From an uncultured Alphaproteobacteria bacterium (GTDB taxonomy: Bacteria > Pseudomonadota > Alphaproteobacteria > MPNO01 > UBA830): a DNA stretch of 49,950 nucleotides. This document shows, piece by piece, positions 10,050 to 18,920 of the stretch. The position numbers were made by a program, and so were the translations under genes. How positions within the stretch are numbered: the first letter of the stretch is position 1; every line of letters begins with the position of its first letter. The notes beneath the pieces were generated by a model. The model worked only from the letters and a program-made list of their open reading frames with translations, ran no database searches and was not told the origin of the DNA. Location of the stretch: the NCBI GenBank assembly GCA_913047365.1, contig CAJWUK010000003.1, positions 1 to 49,950 on the forward strand. Reading direction: 5' to 3'.

Positions 10050-10061
10050 AAGTTTGCCGGC

Positions 10062-11021
10062 CTAACCGCCGAAATGTGTTGAAAGCGTCTTTCTGAGCCG
10101 CGCCTCGCCCACGCCCCGTTTATGGGCTTTCGGCGCGAGTTCATCGAACGCGGCCTTCGGGTCTTTCGCGCGCTGCAGCCGCTTATAGGCTTCGTCCCGG
10201 GGCGGTAGGCCCATGGCTTCAGCAACAAGCGACGTGTAATGGACGACCTCCACGCCATGGACTTCTTCCTGCGGACACAAATTACGATAGCAGGAATGAT
10301 ACAGCGCGGTGACGGCGTCCACACCCTGGTTCTTGGCATCTTGAAACAGGTCCCGCACTAGACCAGCGTGTTTGTCGGGCCCGACGATGCTGATCTGCAG
10401 ATTGCCGCAATCGTGTCCCCAGTCCGGAGTTCCGGTGGCATCGATCACCTCAAGGCCTGGTATTGCCTCCAGGATCGCGCGGGCAAAACGGGAATCCCGC
10501 TGGGCCTGATCGTTGTCTCCGTGGCCGTGAAACATAATACGGCGGTCGACCCGGTTGGGAAATTCAAGGCGGTCGAGATTGTCGACGATGTACTCGGTGA
10601 CATGCAGATAGGGAATATCGAATTCGAGTCCGGTTTCCGCCAACGCGTAATCCATATGGGCATGGCAGGACGGGCAATAGGTCAGCACAGCCTTCGGCGA
10701 ATAGCCTTTAAACTTGGCCAGCGACTGGCTCGTCAATCCCTCCGACACCTCTACATCGCCGTTCGCATGATGAATGATGCCGCAACAAGTGGACGGTCCG
10801 CCCAGCGGCACGTAGTCGACGCCCATGCGGGTCAAAATTTCGGTGATCGTTTCGGCTAGGGCGACCGTCCGCAGGACGTTGCAGCCGAGATAGAGCACAT
10901 AGTCGTGGTTGGACTTGTCTTTTTCGGTCCCGGAACCCCAGCACCTGTCGTCATCGTTCCGGATTGCATCTGCCAAGGGCAGAATCCGGCCGAAATAGGT
11001 GCCGTAATCGAAACCGGCCAT
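10062..11021 (-). CDS. CoB-CoM heterodisulfide reductase subunit B-like (Fe-S)-binding protein
   Basis: YLGCNVLRT...STCCGIIHH...LTYCPSCHAHM is a complete CCG cysteine motif; a second degenerate motif follows. Confidence 0.8.
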   Translation of the reverse strand: MAGFDYGTYFGRILPLADAIRNDDDRCWGSGTEKDKSNHDYVLYLGCNVLRTVALAETITEILTRMGVDYVPLGGPSTCCGIIHHANGDVEVSEGLTSQSLAKFKGYSPKAVLTYCPSCHAHMDYALAETGLEFDIPYLHVTEYIVDNLDRLEFPNRVDRRIMFHGHGDNDQAQRDSRFARAILEAIPGLEVIDATGTPDWGHDCGNLQISIVGPDKHAGLVRDLFQDAKNQGVDAVTALYHSCYRNLCPQEEVHGVEVVHYTSLVAEAMGLPPRDEAYKRLQRAKDPKAAFDELAPKAHKRGVGEARLRKTLSTHFGG

Positions 11022-11192
11022 ATCAGGACTCCCCGTTCCGCCAAAACGTTAACATTTTCAGGACACTCGCGAAATCGGCAAGAATTCGTTAACCATAAAG
11101 CGGATAAAGCTACCGTCCTGTCGAAAGCGTGAACCCGACGTGAGCATTTAAGGCTGTATGGGACACGGCGCGTCCCCAAGATCTGGTAAGAG

Positions 11193-12641
11193 ATGAAACC
11201 TGCAGAAATGAAAACGACGAATAAAATCCTCAGCGTCCTAAACCCATTCGACCTGTCGCCTGTGGATACGCTGGCGGAGAACGACGAGACCGACATCGAA
11301 GAGGCGTTGACAACCGCCTACAGGCTGTTTCGTGATCAAGATTTATGGCTCCCTGCCCACGCGCGGCTGGCGGTTCTGGAAAAGACCGCCGCGCTGATGG
11401 AGCAGAGATACGACGCACTTGCGGAAACCGCTGTGCGCGAAGGGGGAAAGCCTTTGGCCGATAGCCGTATCGAGGTAACCCGGGCCATCGACACAGTGAA
11501 AGCCACCGCAGCAGTCTTGCGCACCCGGGATGGCGAGACGGTGCCCATGGGGCTTACACCCCCGGCAAACCATCGCGTTGCCTTTACCCGCAAAGCACCC
11601 ATCGGCGTAGTGGTCGCCGTCAGTGCCTTCAATCACCCGCTGAATTTGATCGTCCACCAGGTAGCACCCGCCATCGCAGCGGGATGCCCCGTTATCGTCA
11701 AACCGGCCCCCGACACACCGCTGTCCTGCCTCGCCTTCATCGACACCCTGCATGAAGCCGGGCTGCCGAAGGAATGGGTGCAGGCTATTGTCACTTCGGA
11801 TAACGATCTAGCGGAAAAACTGGTGACAGATACCCGGGTCGGATTCTTCACCTTCATCGGCAGCGCGGACGTCGGCTGGTCGCTGAGGTCGAAACTAGCG
11901 CCCGGCACGCGCTGTGCTCTGGAACACGGCGGCGCGGCGCCGGTGATTGTTACCGGCGACTGCGATGTGTACGAAGTGCGCGAAGCGTTACTGAAGGGTT
12001 GTTTCTATCACGCGGGCCAGGTGTGCGTATCTGTTCAACGCATCTTCGCCCATACCAAGATTGCCACCCGCTTCGCCACCCAGTTGGCGATGAAGGCCTC
12101 GGGCATGCAGCTTGGTGATCCCATGGACAAGAACACCGAAGTCGGCCCATTGATCCGGCCAGGCGAAACCGACCGAGTTCACGAATGGGTGACCGAAGCC
12201 GTGAAAGGTGGCGGCCAGTTACTGACCGGCGGTGAAAAACTGTCCGACACCGTGTACGCCCCGACCGTCGTTTTTAATCCACCCCCGGACTGCCGTTTGA
12301 TGACCGAAGAAGTGTTCGGCCCGGTAGTCTGTGTCGACCCCTGGTTCGAACTGGATGACGCGCTGGCCCGCGCCAACAGCCTGCCCACCGCATTCCAGGC
12401 CGCTGTCTTTACCCGGGATATAGAGCTCGCGATGGAAGTCAGCGGCCGGCTAGATGCATCCGCCGTAATGGTCAACGACCACACGGCTTTCCGCACCGAC
12501 TGGATGCCCTTCGCGGGCCTGCGCAAATCCGGGCTGGGAACCGGGGGTGTGCCCTACACTTATGACGACATGACTGTCGACAAGATGATCGTGCTGCGTA
12601 CCGATTCACTGGTCGCTCCGCCGGACGCCGGACCAACTTGA
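11193..12641 (+). CDS. Aldehyde dehydrogenase family protein
   Basis: AFNHPLNLIVHQVAPAIAAGCPVIVKPAPDTPLS, EHGGAAPVIV, CFYHAGQVCVSVQRIF (catalytic Cys), MTEEVFGPVV. Confidence 0.93.
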   Translation: MKPAEMKTTNKILSVLNPFDLSPVDTLAENDETDIEEALTTAYRLFRDQDLWLPAHARLAVLEKTAALMEQRYDALAETAVREGGKPLADSRIEVTRAIDTVKATAAVLRTRDGETVPMGLTPPANHRVAFTRKAPIGVVVAVSAFNHPLNLIVHQVAPAIAAGCPVIVKPAPDTPLSCLAFIDTLHEAGLPKEWVQAIVTSDNDLAEKLVTDTRVGFFTFIGSADVGWSLRSKLAPGTRCALEHGGAAPVIVTGDCDVYEVREALLKGCFYHAGQVCVSVQRIFAHTKIATRFATQLAMKASGMQLGDPMDKNTEVGPLIRPGETDRVHEWVTEAVKGGGQLLTGGEKLSDTVYAPTVVFNPPPDCRLMTEEVFGPVVCVDPWFELDDALARANSLPTAFQAAVFTRDIELAMEVSGRLDASAVMVNDHTAFRTDWMPFAGLRKSGLGTGGVPYTYDDMTVDKMIVLRTDSLVAPPDAGPT

Positions 12642-13006
12642 CCCAATCGAATTTATTCGAGATCTCTGCCAGAAAAGCCTCCGACCTCTCTGTCCACCGT
12701 CTCGAAGCCGAGGGTGTCTAGCGCATTTTCGGCGTCCCGAGAAAGGAAAATGCCGACTTGATACTGACTTAGGAAGATAGTCGAATCGAATTCACCCTTT
12801 GCCGCCACGAGCAGGCCGCCGCCTTCACGGCCGATGCGCACGGTGGGCTGACGGGCAAGGCGGGTGTCTGCCTGGCCACGCTGGGACCGGGGACAACCAA
12901 CCTGGTAGTGGGTGTGACGGATGCGACTATGGATGGCGCGCCGATGGATTATTCGAAGAACCAGAAATTGACCAAGCGCCTCGGCGAAATCGAGGAAGCA
13001 ATCTAA
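12638..13006 (+). pseudogene. Decayed TPP-dependent enzyme (acetolactate synthase large subunit-like) with two in-frame stops and an internal deletion
   Basis: Reading frame LTQSNLFEISARKASDLSVHRLEAEGV*RIFGVPRKENADLILT*EDSRIEFTLCRHEQAAAFTADAHGGLTGKAGVCLATLGPGTTNLVVGVTDATMDGAPM joined directly to a C-terminal-type DYSKNQKLTKRLGEIEEAI; stops at 12719 and 12770. Confidence 0.85.
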
Positions 13007-13030
13007 CGCTCGTTTTCAGCGGCTCCGGCC

Positions 13031-13369
13031 CTAAACCAAAGGCCCATCGAGTTCGTACTTCCTGTCCCGGTCCTCGATCTCGATCACCCAGAGATCGGGG
13101 TCGAACCCTGCCTCTCGATCGATCAAACTTCGCACGGCTTCTCCATCGACTGGATCTTCTCCGCTGGCCGCCCGCCAGGCGGGATCGCCGTCGAGAGTGA
13201 AGGTGCGGGCGAATACCTCGAACGTACCGTCCAACAGATTGCGGACAATCATCACCTGCCCCGCATCCGCATCGCCCCGGCGGATCACCAAAGCAGGCGT
13301 GAAGGCGAGATCGCAGATGCGTATCTGCGCCTTTACCCAGAGGCCGGTTTTAACGCGGGGGCCGGTCAG
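13031..13369 (-). CDS. DUF1491 family protein, probable CTG start
   Basis: VIRRGDADAGQVMIVRNLLDGT...GFDPDLWVIEIEDRDR; N-terminal homology LTGPRVKTGLWVKAQIR continues upstream of the ORF-track start to a CTG at 13369. Confidence 0.65.
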   Translation of the reverse strand: MTGPRVKTGLWVKAQIRICDLAFTPALVIRRGDADAGQVMIVRNLLDGTFEVFARTFTLDGDPAWRAASGEDPVDGEAVRSLIDREAGFDPDLWVIEIEDRDRKYELDGPLV

Positions 13370-14160
13370 GCCGCTTCCACCTTTTCGAAGTCGAAGACGA
13401 CGGGCTCTATATCGCCGGCCTTAATCGCGGCAACGCGTTCGGCTGACAGCGGAAAGCTGAATTGGACGTTGCGCATATCGATCCGCATACCCGCCAGTTC
13501 GACCGATAGTTCGGTCATCAGATCCCAGTCGGCGCCGGACATGTCTTCGGCGTCAAGCCCGATAATACCCTTGCACATGTGACCGAACTCGTCTTCGTAG
13601 ACCAGCGCCGCCGCCTTAGCAATCAGATCGTCCACCCCACCGTTGCCGGCGAGTTTCATGCCTTCGGAAAACAGGGTGCAATAACCGCCTTCAGTGAAGT
13701 AACAGGCCCGCTCTCCAGCCGTGCCGTATTGTTTCTTGATTTCCGCCCGGCGGTCGCGGATAGCGAGATTTTCAGCCCAGTCCGGCACTTCTTTCAGCCG
13801 GGTCGGGCTAAGACGCGGCTCCCCCTCTCCGCGGACGACGTCGTAGGCATCGGCATAGGCGCAGTAATGGGAAAACTCCTCGTACAGGCCTTCCATACGT
13901 TCCAAGATTTCCTCTCGGGGAATCTCGATGTCGATCTTCGGAAAATCGGCGATCAGATCTTCCGCCGGACCGAGATACAGCCCGCGCTGGTCGCCCAGCG
14001 GCGTATCCCAAACCTCTTTCCGTGCCTGGCGCAGCAACCAAAGTCGGTCGGTTTCATTTGTGCGGCCTGACCACGTCCAATAGGTGCGGAACACCTCCGC
14101 CTCGCCCGCGAACAGCGGTGCGACGGAGTCGACCAGGGATTTTAGTTGCTGGCTTGGCAT
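13366..14160 (-). CDS. Uncharacterised protein, possible ferritin-like di-iron fold
   Basis: Helical protein with two ExxH-like motifs, EEFSHY and EDEFGHM. Confidence 0.5.
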   Translation of the reverse strand: MPSQQLKSLVDSVAPLFAGEAEVFRTYWTWSGRTNETDRLWLLRQARKEVWDTPLGDQRGLYLGPAEDLIADFPKIDIEIPREEILERMEGLYEEFSHYCAYADAYDVVRGEGEPRLSPTRLKEVPDWAENLAIRDRRAEIKKQYGTAGERACYFTEGGYCTLFSEGMKLAGNGGVDDLIAKAAALVYEDEFGHMCKGIIGLDAEDMSGADWDLMTELSVELAGMRIDMRNVQFSFPLSAERVAAIKAGDIEPVVFDFEKVEAA

Positions 14161-14172
14161 CGCGGCGCCCTC

Positions 14173-15063
14173 CTATTCAGGCTTCTCCAGATGCTGGACA
14201 TAGACTTTGACAGTGTCCTGCATGGTGCGGGATCGATCAATAGTCTCGCGCGTTTCGGCGGAAAACGGCGTGCGGTCCAACAGACGGTAAAGATCCGCTG
14301 CGCCCTTGTGATAGTTTGGCGTTAATCCGACCGACGCATAAGTCTCGGCAATCTGTTCCATTTCTCCGATCCAACGGCCGGCATCGGCCGGCAGCGCTGG
14401 CACCCTATGGCCCATACGGGCTAGTGCGGCCGCCTGGCTGGCGCCCCACTCGGCCTCCATGATATCTCGGATCCCGAGCGCCTCGGACGCGGTATAGGCG
14501 GCGGTTAGCAGAGAGTCCGTGCCTTTGGTCACCGACGCGTAGACCATCTTTACCGCGGAAGCCCGGCCGATTTCATCGCCGAGCTGGATGATCCGCTTTC
14601 CGTTGCCGTCCAACTGATCCAGCATCGACGCATTTGGTCCGGATACATAGAGGCGGGTATCGGAGTCGGATTTACCGGGCGCCCAGCCGATTATCCCGCC
14701 ATCGATATAATCCGCCCCTGCCGCGCCGACCGTTTTGGCAATGCGCCGTGCCGTCGTGGGCGCAATAGCGTTCATGTCCACGAAGGTCGGTGACTGGCCG
14801 ATCCGGGTCATGGCGGCGGCGACATCCGCTGCCAGCCCTTCCGCCAGTTCGGGCGGCATGATCGACATGACCAGATCTGCTTCGGTGACCAGTGCATCTA
14901 TATCCGCGACATCTCGGAACCCGGCCCGATCGGCGCGCATACGGGTCTCGGCGCTGCGTCCGGCAAGAACAGTGATGACATCGATCTCCTGTCCCTTGAT
15001 CGATGCGCCCACGCCTTCACCCATGTCGCCGGGGCTGAGAATTGCAACGGTTTTAAGTGTCAT
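14173..15063 (-). CDS. NAD(P)-dependent oxidoreductase, 3-hydroxyisobutyrate/6-phosphogluconate dehydrogenase-like with DUF1932-type C-terminus
   Basis: TVAILSPGDMGEGVGASIKG Rossmann start, DYIDGGIIGWAPGKSDSDTRLYVSG, KMVYASVTKGTDSLLTAAY; start at ATG 15063. Confidence 0.8.
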   Translation of the reverse strand: MTLKTVAILSPGDMGEGVGASIKGQEIDVITVLAGRSAETRMRADRAGFRDVADIDALVTEADLVMSIMPPELAEGLAADVAAAMTRIGQSPTFVDMNAIAPTTARRIAKTVGAAGADYIDGGIIGWAPGKSDSDTRLYVSGPNASMLDQLDGNGKRIIQLGDEIGRASAVKMVYASVTKGTDSLLTAAYTASEALGIRDIMEAEWGASQAAALARMGHRVPALPADAGRWIGEMEQIAETYASVGLTPNYHKGAADLYRLLDRTPFSAETRETIDRSRTMQDTVKVYVQHLEKPE

Positions 15064-15127
15064 GTCGGTCTCCGGTGTTGAGCTTTTAGCCAAATTAACC
15101 GTGGGGCCAGCGTGAAACAAACATAGA

Positions 15128-15162
15128 AAAGCCGGCGCCAGGGGGCACAAGGCGCCGACTTT
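15128..15162 (-). terminator. Terminator downstream of the HtrA-like gene
   Basis: AAAGCCGGCGCC/GGCGCCGACTTT inverted repeat with one mismatch, then TTTTCT on the minus strand. Confidence 0.6.
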
Positions 15163-15187
15163 CCGTACTGCAGAAGTGGGGCGCCGG

Positions 15188-16699
15188 TCAGGCGTCACGC
15201 AGCGGCAGGGCAATATAGCGGTCGTTGCCTTTTCTGTTGACCAGCATCAGGACGGCCTTGCGGTCGCTTTTCAGTTTTGAGGCGGCGGAAAGCAGCTTCG
15301 AGACCTGATCAGGTGTCCGGATTTCCTGGCCGGAGACGCGGCGAATGACATCGCCGGGGCGTATCCCCTTTCTGGCGGCAACGCCGTCAGGTGTTACGGA
15401 CATGACGACGACGCCTTTGACACGCCGCCCCAGACCGAACCGGACACGCTGGTTGTCGTCGACCGCCGCCAGGGTCATGCCAAATTTGACCTTGCCGGTT
15501 TCGGTTTTGACGTCAGCGACCTTTTCGGCCGACGGCATTGTGCCGATGGTGACGGTCAGCGTGTGCTCGCCGCCTTCCCGGTAAACCGTCATCTTCGCGG
15601 ACTGACCAGGCGCGATGATCGCGACCCGGCGCGGCAGTTCACGCATTTTCTCGATCCGTTCTCCATCCACCGCAACGATCACGTCGCCCGCTTTGAGACC
15701 CGCTGTCGCGGCCGGGCTGTCGCCGGTGACAGACGCGACCAGCGCGCCTTCGGGTTTTTTCAGGCCCAGCCCCGCCGCCAGATCAGGCGTCACGTTCTGG
15801 ATGTTGACGCCTAGCCATCCGCGGGAAACCGATCCGTTTTCCTTCAGCTGGGCGATGACAGATTTCACCATGTTGGCGGGTACAGCGAAGCCAATCCCCG
15901 CACTGGCGCCGCTGGGAGAGATGATGGCGGTGTTCACACCGATGACCTCGCCGCGAATGTTGAAAGTCGGGCCGCCGGAATTGCCCTTGTTGATGGGCGC
16001 ATCGATCTGCAGAAAATCGTCGTAGGGCCCGGCCCCGATATCGCGGCCGCGGGCGGAAACGATACCGGTTGTGGCGGTGTGCCCCAGCCCGAACGGGCTG
16101 CCGACGGCGATGACCCAGTCTCCGACCCTGGCGGCCGTCGAATCGCCGAACGCGACGAAGGGGAACTTCTGGTCGGATGTCACTTTCAGAAGGGCCAGAT
16201 CGGTCTTCGGATCCCGGCCCACCAGCGTGGCATCGTAGGTTTCGCCGCCCTTCAGGACGATTTCGATCCTGTCGGCGTTGCCGATGACGTGGTTGTTGGT
16301 CACAACATGGCCGTCGGCGTCGATGAAAAACCCTGACCCCATTCCCTGGACGCGAGGCGCCTGGCGCGGCCGGTTGGAACCGTTGTTGTCACCGAACGGG
16401 AACCGGAAATTCTCTCCGAAAAAGCGTTTGAACGGTTCGGGGATTTCCTGCATGCGGACACCGCTCTGCGTCGCTTTGCCGGTGACGCGGAGAGACACAA
16501 CCGCGGGCGATACCTGATCGATGATCTCGGAGAAACTTCCCGGCAGGGATTTGGTTTCCAGAGCGGCGCGCGGGGGCGTCAGCGCCGTCGATGCGGACAG
16601 TTTCTTGCTAGACAGCACCCCGCCCGCGGCGCCGAAAAGGGCGACGGCCCCAAGTGCGGCGACAGCGGCAAGAGCGGTTTTCTTTGAAGTATTCAACAT
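15188..16699 (-). CDS. Do/DegQ-type serine endoprotease (HtrA family, two PDZ domains)
   Basis: GSGFFIDADGHVVTNNHVI, DLALLKV, INKGNSGGPTFN, two PDZ repeats, N-terminal signal anchor. Confidence 0.93.
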   Translation of the reverse strand: MLNTSKKTALAAVAALGAVALFGAAGGVLSSKKLSASTALTPPRAALETKSLPGSFSEIIDQVSPAVVSLRVTGKATQSGVRMQEIPEPFKRFFGENFRFPFGDNNGSNRPRQAPRVQGMGSGFFIDADGHVVTNNHVIGNADRIEIVLKGGETYDATLVGRDPKTDLALLKVTSDQKFPFVAFGDSTAARVGDWVIAVGSPFGLGHTATTGIVSARGRDIGAGPYDDFLQIDAPINKGNSGGPTFNIRGEVIGVNTAIISPSGASAGIGFAVPANMVKSVIAQLKENGSVSRGWLGVNIQNVTPDLAAGLGLKKPEGALVASVTGDSPAATAGLKAGDVIVAVDGERIEKMRELPRRVAIIAPGQSAKMTVYREGGEHTLTVTIGTMPSAEKVADVKTETGKVKFGMTLAAVDDNQRVRFGLGRRVKGVVVMSVTPDGVAARKGIRPGDVIRRVSGQEIRTPDQVSKLLSAASKLKSDRKAVLMLVNRKGNDRYIALPLRDA

Positions 16700-16824
16700 C
16701 GTTCAACTCCTTCTGTACGTGGGAATGCGTCCGATATGGAATATGGCGGATTGCGGCTTACGACCGCCTGTCCGCAAAATTAAAGATTTGTAATGTTGAA
16801 AAAACGTCGGAATTCGGCCGGTAT

Positions 16825-17379
16825 TCAGCCCTGTTCCAGCTCGCTGTCCCAATACAGGAAATCGCGCCAGCTTTCGTGCAGGTAGTTGGGCGGAAAGGCG
16901 CGCCCGTTGTTCTGAAGCTGGTGGTTGGAAGGCTCCACCGGGCTGGTCGCAGGTACCATGCCGCAATCCAGTGGCAGGCGGTTGCCTTTCACCAGATTGC
17001 AGGACGAACACGCAGCGACGACGTTGTCCCAGCTTGTCAGCCCACCCCGTGACCGGGGAATGACGTGATCGAAGGTCAACTCGGCGGTGCCGGGCGAGTC
17101 GCCGCAGTACTGGCAGGCGAAGCGGTCCCGCAGGAAGACGTTGAACCGGGTGAACGCGGGGCGCCGCGACAAGGGTACATACTGCTTCAGCGCGATCACG
17201 CTGGGCAGCTTCATCGCGAAAGTGGGCGACCGTACTTCTTCATCGTATTCGGACACGATGTTTACGCGATCCAGGAACACTGCTTTTACGGCGTCCTGCC
17301 ATGGCCAGAGAGAAAGCGGAAAGTAGCTAAGCGGCCGAAAATCGGCGTTGAGAACCAGCGCGGAGGAATCCCCCCTCAC
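16825..17379 (-). CDS. HNH endonuclease
   Basis: CQYCG...LTFDHVIPRSRGGLTSWDNVVAACSSCNLVKGNR. Confidence 0.92.
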   Translation of the reverse strand: MRGDSSALVLNADFRPLSYFPLSLWPWQDAVKAVFLDRVNIVSEYDEEVRSPTFAMKLPSVIALKQYVPLSRRPAFTRFNVFLRDRFACQYCGDSPGTAELTFDHVIPRSRGGLTSWDNVVAACSSCNLVKGNRLPLDCGMVPATSPVEPSNHQLQNNGRAFPPNYLHESWRDFLYWDSELEQG

Positions 17380-17516
17380 CGGCCCGGTCTTCCCGCACGA
17401 ACGGCTGCTGCTGGTGCACTCATGCCCGAAAGACTAACGGGGGCATCGGACAAGGGCAACCGTACGGCGTGAAGATTTTGTGAATTCAGGCCGGCGGTGC
17501 ACCAGATGTGGTGGTT

Positions 17517-18179
17517 TCAACTCCCCAGGGCGTTCTTCACGAATTCCAAGCCGATGCGGATGCACTGTTCGTCGATGCCGTGGCCGAGGCCGGGGCGGAC
17601 GTGGGTATCGATCTCCACACCGCATTCCCTCAGGGCGGCGGCGGCGGTTTCCATTTCAGAAACGGCCAGCAATTCGTCGGAGTCCCCATGAATCATTACT
17701 ACTGGCGGTTTCGATTTTATCTCGTCCTTGAGCAGATCGGGCGCTTCCATCCGGCCGGAATATCCCACGATGCCGGCGACCGCTTTTTCGCGCCGGGGCG
17801 CGGTGAAAAGCGACATCATCGTGCCCTGCGAAAACCCGATCAGAACCAGGCTTTCCTCCGTCAGGCCACGGCGGTCGAGCTGCTGGTCGATGAAGTTGTC
17901 GAAGATGGCGGCGGTTGACCTGATCGCGCCCAGGCGTTCATCGCGGTCCTGCATCCAGACGTCGTACCATTGATAGCCATAGGGCGAGCCGTCACAGCGA
18001 TAGGGCGCATTAGGAGAAAAGAACGCCGCATCGGGGGCGACATGGGCAAAATACTGGGCCAGCGAGATCAGATCGTTGCCGTCCGCGCCGTAGCCGTGGA
18101 CGAACAGAATGAGCTGCTTCGCAGGCCCGCCGGAGGCGGGTTCGGCCTCGGGGCCGATGAGATCGGGAAGGTCGGTCAT
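17517..18179 (-). CDS. Alpha/beta hydrolase, phospholipase/carboxylesterase family
   Basis: ILFVHGYGADGNDLISLA, LIGFSQGTMMSL, PPVVMIHGDSDELL, GLGHGID. Confidence 0.9.
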   Translation of the reverse strand: MTDLPDLIGPEAEPASGGPAKQLILFVHGYGADGNDLISLAQYFAHVAPDAAFFSPNAPYRCDGSPYGYQWYDVWMQDRDERLGAIRSTAAIFDNFIDQQLDRRGLTEESLVLIGFSQGTMMSLFTAPRREKAVAGIVGYSGRMEAPDLLKDEIKSKPPVVMIHGDSDELLAVSEMETAAAALRECGVEIDTHVRPGLGHGIDEQCIRIGLEFVKNALGS

Positions 18180-18216
18180 AAAAATTTCCGTTTCGAGGTT
18201 TCAGATCGCATCGATA

Positions 18217-18846
18217 TCATCTTTTACGCGACGTGTTCAGATAGTGATGCCAGAGAAGGCGGGCGGCAACACTGCGCCAAGGCCGCCACTGTTCGCCGAT
18301 ATCCGACAGCAAGTCCGGGCCCGGCCGCGCGTCTAGGCCTTTGATTTCATGTGCTGCCGCCTGCAGCGCGATATCGCCGACCGGCCACACATCCGGCCGC
18401 ATCAGGCACATCAGCAGATACACATCCGCCGTCCACGCCCCGACGCCTTTTACCTGCATCAGGTGGTCGCGCACCGCGTCGTCGTCCATACGGGAAAGCC
18501 TGCGAAAATTTACGGTGCCGTCCTGGATGCATTGGGAAAGATGGCGGATATAGCGGGTCTTCTGGCGGCTTACGCCTGCCTTGCGAAATTTCGCATCGGT
18601 GAGTCCCAGCGCATTGTCAGGCGTGAGATCCTTCATCGCCGCCGACAGGCGATCATACGCCGCCCGGGCAGACGCCAGCGACACCTGCTGTTCAAGAATC
18701 AGCAGCGTCAGCGTTTTAAAACCCGTCGGGCGTTGCCAGGTTGGCGGGTTTCCGTGCCGTTTGACGATTTGACGCAGATCAGGATCGCGCCTTGCGAGTA
18801 TGGTCAACGCTTTGCTAAAGGTCTGATTGCTAAGTCGGGTTGTCAT
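18217..18846 (-). CDS. DNA-3-methyladenine glycosylase 2 family (HhH-GPD)
   Basis: LILEQQVSLASARAAYDRL, LMQVKGVGAWTADVYLLMCL HhH-GPD motif; start at ATG 18846. Confidence 0.9.
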   Translation of the reverse strand: MTTRLSNQTFSKALTILARRDPDLRQIVKRHGNPPTWQRPTGFKTLTLLILEQQVSLASARAAYDRLSAAMKDLTPDNALGLTDAKFRKAGVSRQKTRYIRHLSQCIQDGTVNFRRLSRMDDDAVRDHLMQVKGVGAWTADVYLLMCLMRPDVWPVGDIALQAAAHEIKGLDARPGPDLLSDIGEQWRPWRSVAARLLWHHYLNTSRKR

Positions 18847-18920
18847 CAGAAACTGTCCCGCTGGCAGCGCGCCCGGACACGATCCCGGGACAGGTTGTTC
18901 TATCTCACAGAAGCAGCAGC

